From: Endozoicomonas montiporae CL-33
GTDB lineage: Bacteria; Pseudomonadota; Gammaproteobacteria; Pseudomonadales; Endozoicomonadaceae
DNA: 64,000 nucleotides
Direction of reading: 5' to 3'
Assembly (NCBI RefSeq): GCF_001583435.1
Contig: NZ_CP013251.1
Span: forward strand, 249,501-313,500
Positions 17,418 to 27,171 of this stretch are shown in pieces. The notes under the pieces were generated by a model that saw nothing but the letters and a program-made list of their open reading frames with translations, was not told the DNA's origin and made no database searches. The position numbers and the translations under genes are program-made. The first letter of the stretch is position 1, and each line of letters begins with the position of its first letter.

Positions 17418-18812
17418 ATGTCCACTTCAAAGGAACAAAAAAAATTACCCAGCATTAACCGACAGTTCTGGAACTATGTTCTGCCAACTGTGGGAGCCAT
17501 GCTGGTCAGCGGCCTGTATCAGGTGATTGATGGCGTTTTTATTGGCCGTTACATCGGTGCAGAAGGACTTGCAGGGATTAACCTCTCATGGCCGGTCATT
17601 GGAACACTCTATGGTCTGGGGATGATGGTTGGCGTCGGCTCCGGTGCGATCAGTTCCATGGCAAGGGGGGAGAAAAAACTTCTTCGGGCACGTCGGGCAC
17701 TGGGTAACGGCCTTACCCTGCTCATACTGTTCGGCTTACTGGGATCACTCCTTCTGTCTCTGACCGGACAATGGTTGCTGCAACTGCAGGACGCCAGCGG
17801 CCCTGCTTTTGAGCATGCCAGCAATTATTTATGGGTTCTCTTATTTGGTACACCATTGGCCATGGGTAGTATGGCTTTGCCGTTTATGGTGCGGAATGAC
17901 GACGCCCCGACTATTGCCACCTGGCTGATTGTTGTCGGAGCCATTGCCAACATCATTCTGAACGCCATTTTTATCATCTATCTGGAGATGGGACTAACAG
18001 GCGCAGCACTGGGTACCACACTATCCCAGCTTCTGGTGGTGATTTTTGGTGTGATGTATTTCTTCTCTGCCAGAGCGAATACACGCCTGACACTTAAAGA
18101 TATGCTGCCAGAATATCAGCTGTCACTGCACACTTGTTCAATCGGTTTGTCCAGCCTGCTGATGTACTCTTATTTCAGCTTCATCACTGCCATTCATAAC
18201 TACCTGTTTATGAAATACAGTGACGCTGTCAATGTCGGTGCGTTTGCCGTTATTGGCTACATTGCCACGCTTTACTACATGTTTGCCGAAGGTGTTGCAG
18301 CCGGTGCACAACCACTGATCAGTTATAACTACGGTGCCGGACGTTACGCCCGAATGAAGCAGTTCGTCAACCGGATGCTTTGGGTTGCCATTGGCTCAGG
18401 TATACTGTCAGTCATTGTCGTTAATATCTTTGCAGACCCGATTATCAGAGTCTTTAACACCGAAGACCCGGTATTCTTCGATGCTGCCAAGTTGGGTTTG
18501 CGTTTGCATCTGGCAGGCATGTTCCTGGATGGCCTGATTTTCAGTGCGGGCGTATTTTTCCAATCACTGGGGCTGGGACGCAAGGCAACCTTTGTGACCA
18601 TGGCCAATATGCTGATCCAGTTGCCATTCCTGCTGGTGCTGCCAATGTTTCTGGACATCAAAGGCATCTGGCTGGCAGTACCGCTGTCGAACATTGCATT
18701 GTCGCTGATTGTTCTGGTAATGATGGGAGCGGAATGGAAAAAGCTTGGGCTATCCAGGCACTCAAAAACCATTAACCTCAGCTCCAGCAATCAACAACAC
18801 CACACAGCCTGA
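17418..18812 (+). CDS. MATE family multidrug efflux protein
   Basis: 464-aa inner-membrane antiporter with about twelve transmembrane segments in two six-helix halves. Family features include FWNYVLPTVGAMLVSGLYQVIDGVFIGRYIGAEGLAGINLSWP in helix 1-2 and, in the second half, AEGVAAGAQPLISYNYGAGRYARMKQF. It should export cationic compounds using Na+ or H+. The preceding MarR regulator and shared operator motif suggest inducible expression. A rho-independent terminator follows the stop. Confidence 0.92.
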   Translation: MSTSKEQKKLPSINRQFWNYVLPTVGAMLVSGLYQVIDGVFIGRYIGAEGLAGINLSWPVIGTLYGLGMMVGVGSGAISSMARGEKKLLRARRALGNGLTLLILFGLLGSLLLSLTGQWLLQLQDASGPAFEHASNYLWVLLFGTPLAMGSMALPFMVRNDDAPTIATWLIVVGAIANIILNAIFIIYLEMGLTGAALGTTLSQLLVVIFGVMYFFSARANTRLTLKDMLPEYQLSLHTCSIGLSSLLMYSYFSFITAIHNYLFMKYSDAVNVGAFAVIGYIATLYYMFAEGVAAGAQPLISYNYGAGRYARMKQFVNRMLWVAIGSGILSVIVVNIFADPIIRVFNTEDPVFFDAAKLGLRLHLAGMFLDGLIFSAGVFFQSLGLGRKATFVTMANMLIQLPFLLVLPMFLDIKGIWLAVPLSNIALSLIVLVMMGAEWKKLGLSRHSKTINLSSSNQQHHTA

Positions 18813-18817
18813 ATCGA

Positions 18818-18843
18818 AGCCCGGAATGTTCCGGGCTTTTTTT
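18818..18843 (+). terminator. Rho-independent terminator after the MATE gene
   Basis: AGCCCGGAA and TTCCGGGCT pair with a 2-nt loop and run into seven T residues. Confidence 0.9.
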
Positions 18844-18869
18844 CATCATTTGTCCCGTCCTAAAATAAG

Positions 18870-19775
18870 TTATCTCATAGCAATGCGTATCGTTAAGTCG
18901 GTGATATCATCCAACCACTCCTTCTGATAATGAAAGAGCTCTATAACATAGCCTTCAGGATCAGGCTCGATGTCTAGAGACATGGCCTTTTCATATAAAA
19001 CATCCCAGAGGGCAAAATAACCCACCATGCTGTTAAGCCGAACCCGGCAACACAAGTAATCACCTGCCGGTATCATAAAGTTTGACTGCGTTTCACAGTT
19101 TACTTTTTTGCCTGCCAGATAAGTCTGTTGTTTTTCAGGCTTATTGATATCGCTCACCCGTATCAAGCCGTAAATATCAGAACCGGACTCGTAACCATGG
19201 TCAACCACGTTCTCCCAGTCGCCACTATCAGGATAATGTTTTACCTGAAGACTAATAGCAGAGGAGTGCTGAACATGGAACTCGATATCTCTGGCTATAC
19301 TTTGCTCCAGAACCGGTTGTGAATTGGCCTCAGGCTGCCCAAGTTTCAGAAGAAAAGGTTCAACAGCATCCCACCCACTTTCAATAAACTGACGACGAAG
19401 GCATTTTGCCGAGATATCCAACTCTCTTCTTAGTGCTTTAGCCATAGACTGTGAAGAAGAAAAGCCGCAACGGTGGGCAACCTCTGTCACCGACTGATCA
19501 ATATTATTCACCAGGTAGTAAAGAGCAGTCTGTAAACGCAGTCGTCGCAGATACTGACCGGGAGGCTCATGGAAAACAGTCCGGAACATACGGTGGAAGT
19601 GGTAGGGTGAAATTGCAGAGTGATGGGCAACTTCTTCCCATGACGGTGCAGGCTGCCGGTCAATAGTATTATTGAGGTAATCGATGGCACGCCTGAAACG
19701 CCCCTGCCAGAGAGGCGATAAAGACGACAAGAGATGTTCTTCAGGTATCAGATTGAAAGACTGACGATTATTCAT
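18870..19775 (-). CDS. AraC family regulator with GyrI-like effector domain
   Basis: 301 aa. The N-terminal AraC DNA-binding domain (about residues 28-130) has two HTHs: SWEEVAHHSAISPYHFHRMFRTVFHEPPGQYLRRLRL and SVTEVAHRCGFSSSQSMAKALRREL. The C-terminal half (about 165-300) is a GyrI-like small-molecule domain (AGDYLCCRVRL, FALWDVLYEKAM, IELFHYQKEW). This is the Rob/SoxS-like layout often controlling drug response. It sits 63 bp upstream, and in the opposite promoter context, of an RND pump operon on the same strand whose stop it faces. Control of that pump is possible but unproven. Confidence 0.85.
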   Translation of the reverse strand: MNNRQSFNLIPEEHLLSSLSPLWQGRFRRAIDYLNNTIDRQPAPSWEEVAHHSAISPYHFHRMFRTVFHEPPGQYLRRLRLQTALYYLVNNIDQSVTEVAHRCGFSSSQSMAKALRRELDISAKCLRRQFIESGWDAVEPFLLKLGQPEANSQPVLEQSIARDIEFHVQHSSAISLQVKHYPDSGDWENVVDHGYESGSDIYGLIRVSDINKPEKQQTYLAGKKVNCETQSNFMIPAGDYLCCRVRLNSMVGYFALWDVLYEKAMSLDIEPDPEGYVIELFHYQKEWLDDITDLTIRIAMR

Positions 19776-19838
19776 TATTAAAAGATCAGGACTCCGGAAC
19801 CTGAATTTTACCAGAGCCCTGCCTGTTTATAACCTGTT

Positions 19839-22800
19839 TTATGAGCCAGCTTTACCTGCTGAACAAGACTGTTTATAACGACCAATACCGAGCAATACAG
19901 GGATAAGAATCAGTGTTACCGGCGTTGCAAACAACTCACCAAACGCCAGCGATACTGCCGTTGGCTTAAGATACTGCGCCTGCTCAGACGTTTCACTAAG
20001 AAGAGGCAGCAAACCGCACACAGTTGTGACCGTTGTCAGAAAGATAGCCCTGAGTCTGGATTTGCCGGCTTCGAACAGAGCCTCCTTTACCGGCATACCG
20101 TCGCCCTGCAGTTTATTAAAACGGGTCATTAATACCAGCGAGTCGTTGATCACCACGCCCATTAGCGCCAACATGCCAAACACCGACATACTACTGACCG
20201 GCAACCCGACAATACCGTGTCCCAACACCGCACCGGCAAAGCCAAAGGGAATGATCGACATGATAATTAATGGCTGTACGTAGGATTTCAGGGGAACGGC
20301 CAACAGGGCATACACCAGAATCAAGGTAAGAATTAACGCCATCTTAATTCCGGCCTGAACTTCAGCAATATCCTCAAACTCGCCAATGGCTCGAACCTTA
20401 ACGCTCGGAAATTGTCGTTCAATATCAGGAACGGCCTGCTTCTCAAGCCGCTTCCATACTTCTTCCGGTGCCATGACTGAACGATCCTGACGCCAGTTGA
20501 CCGTAACAACAAGGTCACGATCACGGCGATGAATGGTGCCGGATTCTCTCGTGTAAGTCAGTTCAGCGACTTCGCCCAGAGGCATCGAGGAACCGTCTTG
20601 TAAAAACACCGGAGTCATCAACAACTGCTCCCGGGTCTGCCTTAAGTCTCTGGCATAGCGCACAATAACCCGGATCTCTTCACCCTGATCGATCAGCCGG
20701 TTGACCTCCAGATCACCAAAAGCTCCGCCCACCAGGATCGCCAACTGTTGTTTAGTCACCCCAAGATGCCTGCCCCGTTCATTCAGTTGCACCTGTATTT
20801 CACGCTGACCGCCCTGACCATCATCAACAATGTCATTCACACCCGGCATTTGTTGCAGATACTGCTTCAGAACTGCACTGGCCTGTCTGGCCAGCTCTCT
20901 GTCACTGGCACTCACGGTTAACCCAATACCACCACCTGCGTGTTCAAAACCTTTAAACGACGATGAATAAACACCTTCCAGCGTACCGGTTTTCTCCTGC
21001 CAGAGATCAATCAGGGCATTACCGGGAATCTCGCTCAATGCCTCACTGGTCAACTCAGCAGTCAGTTCAATATTGGCAGTATTGGTAATCGATAGAATCG
21101 CCTTACTTAATGGCGGTTCAGCCATGGCGTAGCGTTGCTGGAGTGCCTCGCTGGTCCGTTCCAGTGCATCCTCAAGCCGGTCAGCATTGATCACAGACAA
21201 AGGCATGAGTGCATCCTGATCCATAGTGATTTTTGCCTGAACATACCGGCTGGGAATATCCGGAAAGAAGACTGCATGAATAGCTCCCTTGGCAACCAAC
21301 CCGATGGTGAGCAGGAAAAAAGAGACAAACAGAACCAGTACGGTGAAGCGATGCGCCAGCGCAAAGCGTAACGAAGGCTGATAGACAAAGGTTGAAAATG
21401 CATCAAGACTACTGCTGCAGAGTAACTGAATGCGTTCAAACGTCAGAACCAGAGGATTAGAAGTCGCTTTCGTTGGTCGTCTGGCATAGGAAAGGTGAGC
21501 AGGTAGAATAAACTTGCTCTCAACCAGAGAAAACAGCAGAGCCAGAATAACCACCGCTGAAAAACTCGACAGGATTTTTGCCATATCGTTCTGAATCCAC
21601 AGCATGGGTGAAAAAGCGGCAATGGTCGTTAATACACCAAACACGGTAGCGACGGTTACCGATTCAACCCCGTGCCAGGCCGCTTCTTTCGGGTCGGCAA
21701 TGCGCTGTCTGGCTTCGTGGATACTTTCGCCTACAACCACCGCATCATCCACCAGTACCCCCAGCACCAGAATCATCCCAAAAAGGGTTATGTCGTTCAG
21801 GCTGTAGTCCAGCATTCCCATCATCCAGAGCGCGCCAGACACGGAAACAGGAATACCAATCGCCACCCAGAAAGCGAGTCTCAGGTTCAGAAACAGCCCC
21901 AGCAGAACCAGTATAATCAGCAACCCCTGAACCGCGTTGCTACCCAGCAGTTTCAGTTGCCCTTCAATATAGGGTGACAGATCAACCATCACATCCAGCT
22001 CAATACTGGCTGGCAACTGGCTCCTCAGTTCTTCCAGAACTTCTTCAACTGCTTCACTGACATCAAACAGGTTATCTTTCTGGCTGGTTGAAATCATCAG
22101 TGCAACGGCTGGCTTTCTCTGGAAGCGTACCAGTGAGTCACTGTCCTCATAAGTACGCTCCAGCCGGGCGATGTTACCCAGAGTCACAGAGGCATCCGAT
22201 GTATTAATAACCGGCAACTGTCGTAGTTGTGAAAGACTGTCAGCGTAACCATCCGCACGCAAAAGAATATTGCCCTGAGAGGTTTTTAGTTCGCCACTGC
22301 GATACTCCAGCGACCACTGCTGGATGAGTGCAGCCAGTTCCTCAGGGCCGATGCCGTAGCGTTTGAGCTGTTCCGGATCGGGTTCGATAAGGATTTGTGG
22401 CTGTCGTTTATCAAGATTGGTGACTTTGGAGATGTCCGGATGCCGTAACAAAGCCTGTTCCACACGCCGGGCTGATTGCTGTAACAGCTCAGGCTCGACA
22501 TCACCGGCCACCATGACAAACGAAGCCAGCATGGTGAACTCATCACGATAGATTTTCGGCCTCTCTGCCTGGGCAGGAAAGCCGGTAATGCCGTCTACTT
22601 CATTACGGATGTCATCCATTAGACGATCCAGATCGGTTTCCGTCGTTTTCCGAACTTTGACACTGGAATAACCCCGGCGGGACGTACTCGTAATACGATG
22701 CACCCCCGCAACTGAACTGATCGCTTCCTCAATCCTCTGGGTTATGCTTTCGTCTATCTGCTGCGCCGTCCCTCCGGGATAGGCGACCATGATCTCAAGC

Positions 22801-22934
22801 TCGGAGGGTGGCAGCTGTGGAAAACTCTCGACCCTGATCGTATCAAGGGTCAGGTAACCACCCGCCAGAATCATCAGCATGAGCAGATTGGCGGCTACCG
22901 GGTTGTCCAGAAACCATCGGGTTAGCCACTTCAT
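19839..22934 (-). CDS. RND efflux permease (AcrB/HAE family)
   Basis: 1031-aa inner-membrane proton-driven transporter with twelve helices and two large periplasmic loops. Visible features: N-terminal WFLDNPVAANLLMLMILAGGYLTL, the proton-relay helix with paired aspartates VLGVLVDDAVVVGESIHEA, and C-terminal GVVINDSLVLMTRFNKL and RLRAIFLTTVTTVCGLLPLL. It overlaps the upstream adaptor gene by four bases (ATGA), forming a two-gene operon. No outer-membrane channel gene is adjacent, so a TolC-like partner elsewhere is expected. Substrate unknown. Confidence 0.92.
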   Translation of the reverse strand: MKWLTRWFLDNPVAANLLMLMILAGGYLTLDTIRVESFPQLPPSELEIMVAYPGGTAQQIDESITQRIEEAISSVAGVHRITSTSRRGYSSVKVRKTTETDLDRLMDDIRNEVDGITGFPAQAERPKIYRDEFTMLASFVMVAGDVEPELLQQSARRVEQALLRHPDISKVTNLDKRQPQILIEPDPEQLKRYGIGPEELAALIQQWSLEYRSGELKTSQGNILLRADGYADSLSQLRQLPVINTSDASVTLGNIARLERTYEDSDSLVRFQRKPAVALMISTSQKDNLFDVSEAVEEVLEELRSQLPASIELDVMVDLSPYIEGQLKLLGSNAVQGLLIILVLLGLFLNLRLAFWVAIGIPVSVSGALWMMGMLDYSLNDITLFGMILVLGVLVDDAVVVGESIHEARQRIADPKEAAWHGVESVTVATVFGVLTTIAAFSPMLWIQNDMAKILSSFSAVVILALLFSLVESKFILPAHLSYARRPTKATSNPLVLTFERIQLLCSSSLDAFSTFVYQPSLRFALAHRFTVLVLFVSFFLLTIGLVAKGAIHAVFFPDIPSRYVQAKITMDQDALMPLSVINADRLEDALERTSEALQQRYAMAEPPLSKAILSITNTANIELTAELTSEALSEIPGNALIDLWQEKTGTLEGVYSSSFKGFEHAGGGIGLTVSASDRELARQASAVLKQYLQQMPGVNDIVDDGQGGQREIQVQLNERGRHLGVTKQQLAILVGGAFGDLEVNRLIDQGEEIRVIVRYARDLRQTREQLLMTPVFLQDGSSMPLGEVAELTYTRESGTIHRRDRDLVVTVNWRQDRSVMAPEEVWKRLEKQAVPDIERQFPSVKVRAIGEFEDIAEVQAGIKMALILTLILVYALLAVPLKSYVQPLIIMSIIPFGFAGAVLGHGIVGLPVSSMSVFGMLALMGVVINDSLVLMTRFNKLQGDGMPVKEALFEAGKSRLRAIFLTTVTTVCGLLPLLSETSEQAQYLKPTAVSLAFGELFATPVTLILIPVLLGIGRYKQSCSAGKAGS

Positions 22935-24103
22935 GATTCATCCCCGTTACCGGAATCCTGCAAAACCGGTTTTACCTTCTGGCCTTTGAGCATACTGCCA
23001 AGGGGATATTTGACGATCTGCCGTGACTCATCCGGCATGGTGGCAAACCTGACAATGGTTGAATAAGGGTCAGCATGATAAAGCACAGAGATGTCTTCAG
23101 TGATAAGGCGACCGTCCTTATCTACCGTCCATACCTGACCATCGTCAGTTACACTGGAGGCCGGAATCCGGAAAACATCCTCATACTCCCGCCCATCAAA
23201 TGATACGGTCACCAGCTGATCCGGCAGTAGCCGGTGCTCTCCCTGATACGGTTCAGCCACTTTTAAGACAAGACTACGCTGACGGGTCTTCTGGTCACGC
23301 ACCGGACTCAGGTAACGAACGGTTGCAGGCCAGGTATGACCCTGACGGTTTGTGACTGTTGCCACCATGCCAGGAGTCACCTCAGTGAGACGGTTCCACA
23401 GTTTGGCAGGAAGCTCTACTTTGATATCAATGGAGTGACTGTCGGCAATCACAAACAGTTCTTCGCCAGGCTGAACCCATTTGGCCGGAGTGACTTTCTG
23501 ATCAAGAATAATTCCATCAAACGGTGCTTTAATCCGGGTATCTGACAACTGCTGCAATGCCTGAACCAGACTGGATTCAGAAGCCACTTTTTCAGCCTTG
23601 GCCGCTTTGACCTGTGGCTCATGACGGGCAAGCGGTGTCAGGCTTTTGGTGTTTTTATCCCTTAATACAACGGTCTGTTCATGACGGGTTCGGGCAAGGC
23701 TCAACTCCGCTTCGGCAACACGACTGCGAGCCAGGTCAACCTCTGCCTGATAAGTCACGGGATCAATCTCAGCCATCAGTCGGTCACGACTGACCATGAC
23801 ACCCGGCTCCAGCTCATCCGGTAACCCGATAATTCTGCCACCCACCGCAGCAATAACAGCGGTAGACCATCGGGACTGGGTTATTCCGGAAGAGGTCACC
23901 ATCACCTTGTCCGTTATTGGTGAACGTTTAACCACTGATACTGGCAGATAATGCGGCTCTACAACGGCAGGCGAATCTTCCTCAACGGGCATATTCAGCC
24001 AGACGGTAATGGACAATAGAAACAAAAGACTCAAAATAAATGGCTTTTGTCGTTTTAATAATGACGCTTTCACTTTGTTGCTTTCCATAACGGGAGAGAG
24101 CAT
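22931..24103 (-). CDS. RND periplasmic adaptor (HlyD/AcrA type)
   Basis: 390 aa. One N-terminal membrane segment (PFILSLLFLLSITVWLNM), then a barrel-sandwich hybrid split by a short helical hairpin: YQAEVDLARSRVAEAELSLARTRHEQ ... AAKAEKVASESSLVQALQQLSDTRIKAPFDGIILDQKVTPAKWVQPGEELF. The TRIKAPFDG motif is typical of the lipoyl half. It bridges the RND permease to an outer-membrane channel. ATG 24103 is the first start; a second ATG five codons in is possible. First gene of the pump operon. Confidence 0.9.
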   Translation of the reverse strand: MLSPVMESNKVKASLLKRQKPFILSLLFLLSITVWLNMPVEEDSPAVVEPHYLPVSVVKRSPITDKVMVTSSGITQSRWSTAVIAAVGGRIIGLPDELEPGVMVSRDRLMAEIDPVTYQAEVDLARSRVAEAELSLARTRHEQTVVLRDKNTKSLTPLARHEPQVKAAKAEKVASESSLVQALQQLSDTRIKAPFDGIILDQKVTPAKWVQPGEELFVIADSHSIDIKVELPAKLWNRLTEVTPGMVATVTNRQGHTWPATVRYLSPVRDQKTRQRSLVLKVAEPYQGEHRLLPDQLVTVSFDGREYEDVFRIPASSVTDDGQVWTVDKDGRLITEDISVLYHADPYSTIVRFATMPDESRQIVKYPLGSMLKGQKVKPVLQDSGNGDES

Positions 24104-24270
24104 AACTCAGGGATTCGGACATAGAAGGGCTGGCGACATTGCGCAATGAGGCCCATGCCTGCAAACAAATCAGCAAAAGACTGAGTCAGCGCCGATAAGC
24201 TTGCAGGAATGATGCACAATCAATAAAAATCTTCATTCAGACAGATCAACAAACCTGACTATTTTCAAAC

Positions 24271-24921
24271 TCAGGCCGTAATCGCCCTGGTATAAATAAA
24301 CCCGTTATACTGCTGCTCAGGCTTGGCAAGGTAAGGATGATGGAACTGCCGGTGCCGTTTGAAACCGTTGTTGTCGTAAAAGCCAACATTGCAGGCCAGA
24401 TCCGTAAACAGAAAGATATTTTTTATGTTCTGCTGGCGACAAAATGCGTAGTAACGTTCTGTTAGTTTGCGTCCATACCCCTGACCACGCAGTTCATCAC
24501 TTAAAAAAAACAAAACCAGTTCGCTGTCGAAAGAATCCGTATCCTTATAAATCTCTTCATCCAGCTCATTCTGAACTTCAAACATTTCCCACGCTTTCTG
24601 ACGATTACCAAAGTCTCCCATGGCAAAATGCCAGGAAAGATTGAGCATGGCTTTGGCATACCGGCACCCCACCTTCATTCGTTGCAGAAGGTTATCATGA
24701 TGTGGTGTACTGGCGAGCAAGTAGCCAAGTACACGATCATTGTCATCCACCAGAAAGTCTGTGTAACTGGATTCCAGCAACGAATGCTCAAAGTACGCCT
24801 TAAAAACAAGGCTTTCGTCACGGGGATTCTCAAAGCCTTCATTAAAGTGCCAGGTCTGGCTCATCAGTTGAGCGCTTTCTTCAAAATACGCTTGTTTATA
24901 ACGGGTAAACCTCAGGTTCAT
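24271..24921 (-). CDS. GNAT family N-acetyltransferase
   Basis: 216 aa, with the acetyl-CoA signature LRGQGYGRKLTERYYAFCRQQ and the upstream strand ELVLFFLSDE. The N-terminal MNLRFTRYKQAYFEESAQLMSQTWHFNEGFENP and the C-terminal NVGFYDNNGFKRH also fit the fold. AAGGGAAG precedes the ATG. It stands alone on this strand between the pump operon and the inverted repeat at 25.1 kb. The 24104-24270 gap upstream of the pump shows no recognisable element. Substrate unknown. Confidence 0.8.
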   Translation of the reverse strand: MNLRFTRYKQAYFEESAQLMSQTWHFNEGFENPRDESLVFKAYFEHSLLESSYTDFLVDDNDRVLGYLLASTPHHDNLLQRMKVGCRYAKAMLNLSWHFAMGDFGNRQKAWEMFEVQNELDEEIYKDTDSFDSELVLFFLSDELRGQGYGRKLTERYYAFCRQQNIKNIFLFTDLACNVGFYDNNGFKRHRQFHHPYLAKPEQQYNGFIYTRAITA

Positions 24922-25102
24922 AACAACTTCCCTTCAGCTTCGTGAATAATAAGTTCACTGTACTTGAGATTTACCTCGGATTCGTGTCCAAACTTGCTCT
25001 AATGTTTTTGAAATTGACTTAAACCTGACACATAAATAGCTCTGAAAGGGCCGTATCAAAGTTGGACGGCGTAATAAAACACAACCGTGTTATGCCAATC
25101 AA

Positions 25103-25212
25103 AGTTATTAGCTTCTTCACGAGCATGTTTTTTTGAGCAATTAGGCACAGGCGGCGATTGCCAATGCAGGATAATTGCTCAAAAAGTCAGCGCAATAGAA
25201 TAGCTAATAACT
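25103..25212. repeat. Nested inverted repeat of 110 bp
   Basis: Outer arms AGTTATTAGCT (25103-25113) and AGCTAATAACT (25202-25212) and inner arms TTTTTGAGCAATTA (25130-25143) and TAATTGCTCAAAAA (25172-25185) are each perfect complements. Both gaps between outer and inner arms are 16 bases and the centre is 28 bases, itself containing GGCGATTGCC. The exact symmetry suggests a MITE-like palindrome or a structured RNA. It lies in the 600-bp gap before the secreted orphan gene; the rest of that gap shows no gene I trust. Confidence 0.75.
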
Positions 25213-25529
25213 GCGACTGTATTACTTATCCGTTCTTCTTCACCACCTTGCCGGCCCAGCTGAAATAGACTTTACTGACGTGCGGATCAAAGGGTTTATC
25301 TGCCCATTTCCTAAGAATACAGTGCAAGTTGCACCTCGGTATCTCTTTGCTTTGATCCTTATTTCCGGAAATTCGATTGCCGAAAAATAGTGATAATTGA
25401 AGAGCTATTGCCTGTACAAACAAGGCAATTCATAAGTACTCAACCATACGAAATCATATTTTCAATAGCTAAAACATCATTCACGACTGCCCCAGTGTTC
25501 AGATGTGAATAACTTCAGTTAATAATAAA

Positions 25530-27137
25530 ATGGTGAAATATATTTTGTGCAAACTACCGCTCAGCCATCGATCGTTACTGGTTACGTTTTTGTTTCTGGT
25601 ATCCATTCACCTTTCGTCAGGGCTACTTGCACACACTTACAACCCACCAAGATTTTTCGCTATCTTCCCGAAAAATGAATCATTTAACGTATACGCCAAT
25701 GAGACTGCACCATCAACTAACACCAGCGTTTCCCTGCAAGCACCTGTTTACAATCCCGGCTCTGGAGCTGTAATAAAAAACCATTTATCTCCGCATCCAG
25801 AGGGATCGATAGACTGGAGTACTATTAGCCCCAATCGACAACCCTCTGCTGTTGAGCTGAAAAAAGCACAAAGAAAGCTGAAAATTCTGATTCCAGCTCT
25901 CTCCCTTGCCGCACTCAGCAAATATGTTTTTGCAGGAGAACTCATTGATACGACGGGCAACTCCTATTCACAATACTACGATTCATTACTGGTGCTTGGA
26001 GGTTCAAACTATCTGGCCGATGGTATGGCCGAACTCTTGAATGAAGTGGGTCTCGATATTATCTCCTCACGCGGTGCAGCATTGATCATCATGCTGGTAC
26101 CGGCAGAGTCCAGAGCCATCTATAACGACATCACTCTGAATATGAAACAGCTCAGCTTTGCTGAAGCAATGAATCACTATGCTATAAAAAGTGCATCTAA
26201 TCAGGCCAGTCACTTAGCCATTGAGCTGGCTTTACCCTATGTCAGGCAACATATCGAGACCGGAAAGTACCCAGGCCTTGATAAAATGCTGGCAACAGCT
26301 GCAACCTCGACAGCTCTGGCTGCCTTACCCTTGTTTCTGCAAATTGCTATTGGCATGGCCAGAGGAGGCGAGATCAAGGCAGGAAAAATGGCCATCGACT
26401 CCAGCATTGGATTTATGTACTCAGTGGCAGTGAATAATGTCAAGAAAATAAGTCAACAAGCTGCCCATGCTTATCTTGATGGTGCAAAAGATAAGCCTTG
26501 GTGTAATCCCGAACTTCAGAATTGTAAAAAAATCGATCAGGACAATTTCTACTCTGAGCTGTTTGCCGGGGCTTTATGCTTCGCCAGTGCCCATTTGGTC
26601 GATCACGCCGCTTCAATAGTCCCTTCGGGCATGGCTTTGAAAACTACTCCTGTTCCAGTGCTTTCGAGACTCGTGAATAGCGGTATCAGAACAGCAGACG
26701 GGGGAATAAAAGCGACCCCCAAAATAATGGCAGAAACAGCAAAAATTCTTAGAAAAATTTCTGCCTATGCAGCTTCTGATGCTTTAAAGAAAAAGCTAGA
26801 GCATACCCTGCCTTCGTATACTTCCGAGTCAGAATCTATGAGCAATCTGATTACCATAGTAACCAACCTTGGGCTGTCTTATGTTGCTTCATCATACAAA
26901 TCGGGGAGGCCTTACAAAACCGGCTTTGGCGTAAGGAGCGTTAATGCCGCTTACAACCTTGGCATAATGGCTGCGGTTAAAGTCGCTTACTCTACGGGTC
27001 TGGATCAGGCTATCGGATTATCTGGGCCGTTGAACATTCCATGGGATTACTATGCAAAGTATCCCGGAACGTCTCTGACATTTAAACAGCGAAATGAACA
27101 AAGCATTGTCATACCAGTACTGAAATTATCAGAGTAG
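25530..27137 (+). CDS. Secreted or membrane-associated orphan protein
   Basis: 535 aa with an N-terminal signal-like segment (SLLVTFLFLVSIHLSSGLLAHT). The mature part has alternating amphipathic and hydrophobic helices (ILIPALSLAALSKYVFAG, ALPLFLQIAIGMARGG, SELFAGALCFASAHLVDHAA) and one close cysteine pair, CNPELQNC, that could form a disulfide. The second half has many Ala/Ser-rich helices and ends LTFKQRNEQSIVIPVLKLSE. No ribosome site is obvious. I recognise no family; it may be lineage-specific. A bidirectional terminator follows the stop. Confidence 0.6.
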   Translation: MVKYILCKLPLSHRSLLVTFLFLVSIHLSSGLLAHTYNPPRFFAIFPKNESFNVYANETAPSTNTSVSLQAPVYNPGSGAVIKNHLSPHPEGSIDWSTISPNRQPSAVELKKAQRKLKILIPALSLAALSKYVFAGELIDTTGNSYSQYYDSLLVLGGSNYLADGMAELLNEVGLDIISSRGAALIIMLVPAESRAIYNDITLNMKQLSFAEAMNHYAIKSASNQASHLAIELALPYVRQHIETGKYPGLDKMLATAATSTALAALPLFLQIAIGMARGGEIKAGKMAIDSSIGFMYSVAVNNVKKISQQAAHAYLDGAKDKPWCNPELQNCKKIDQDNFYSELFAGALCFASAHLVDHAASIVPSGMALKTTPVPVLSRLVNSGIRTADGGIKATPKIMAETAKILRKISAYAASDALKKKLEHTLPSYTSESESMSNLITIVTNLGLSYVASSYKSGRPYKTGFGVRSVNAAYNLGIMAAVKVAYSTGLDQAIGLSGPLNIPWDYYAKYPGTSLTFKQRNEQSIVIPVLKLSE

Positions 27138-27161
27138 CCCTGAAACCGTTTTTTCAGGGCT
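27136..27161. terminator. Bidirectional terminator between convergent genes
   Basis: AGCCCTGAAA and TTTCAGGGCT pair around a short loop between the orphan gene and the anion transporter gene; it overlaps the orphan stop codon. Confidence 0.75.
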
Positions 27162-27171
27162 ACTCTTATTC

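Noticed and set aside
25226..25423. Leftward 65-codon ORF ending KVYFSWAGKVVKKNG
   Set aside because: It has a plausible C-terminus but no ribosome site or recognisable family; could be a remnant, but not supportable as a gene.
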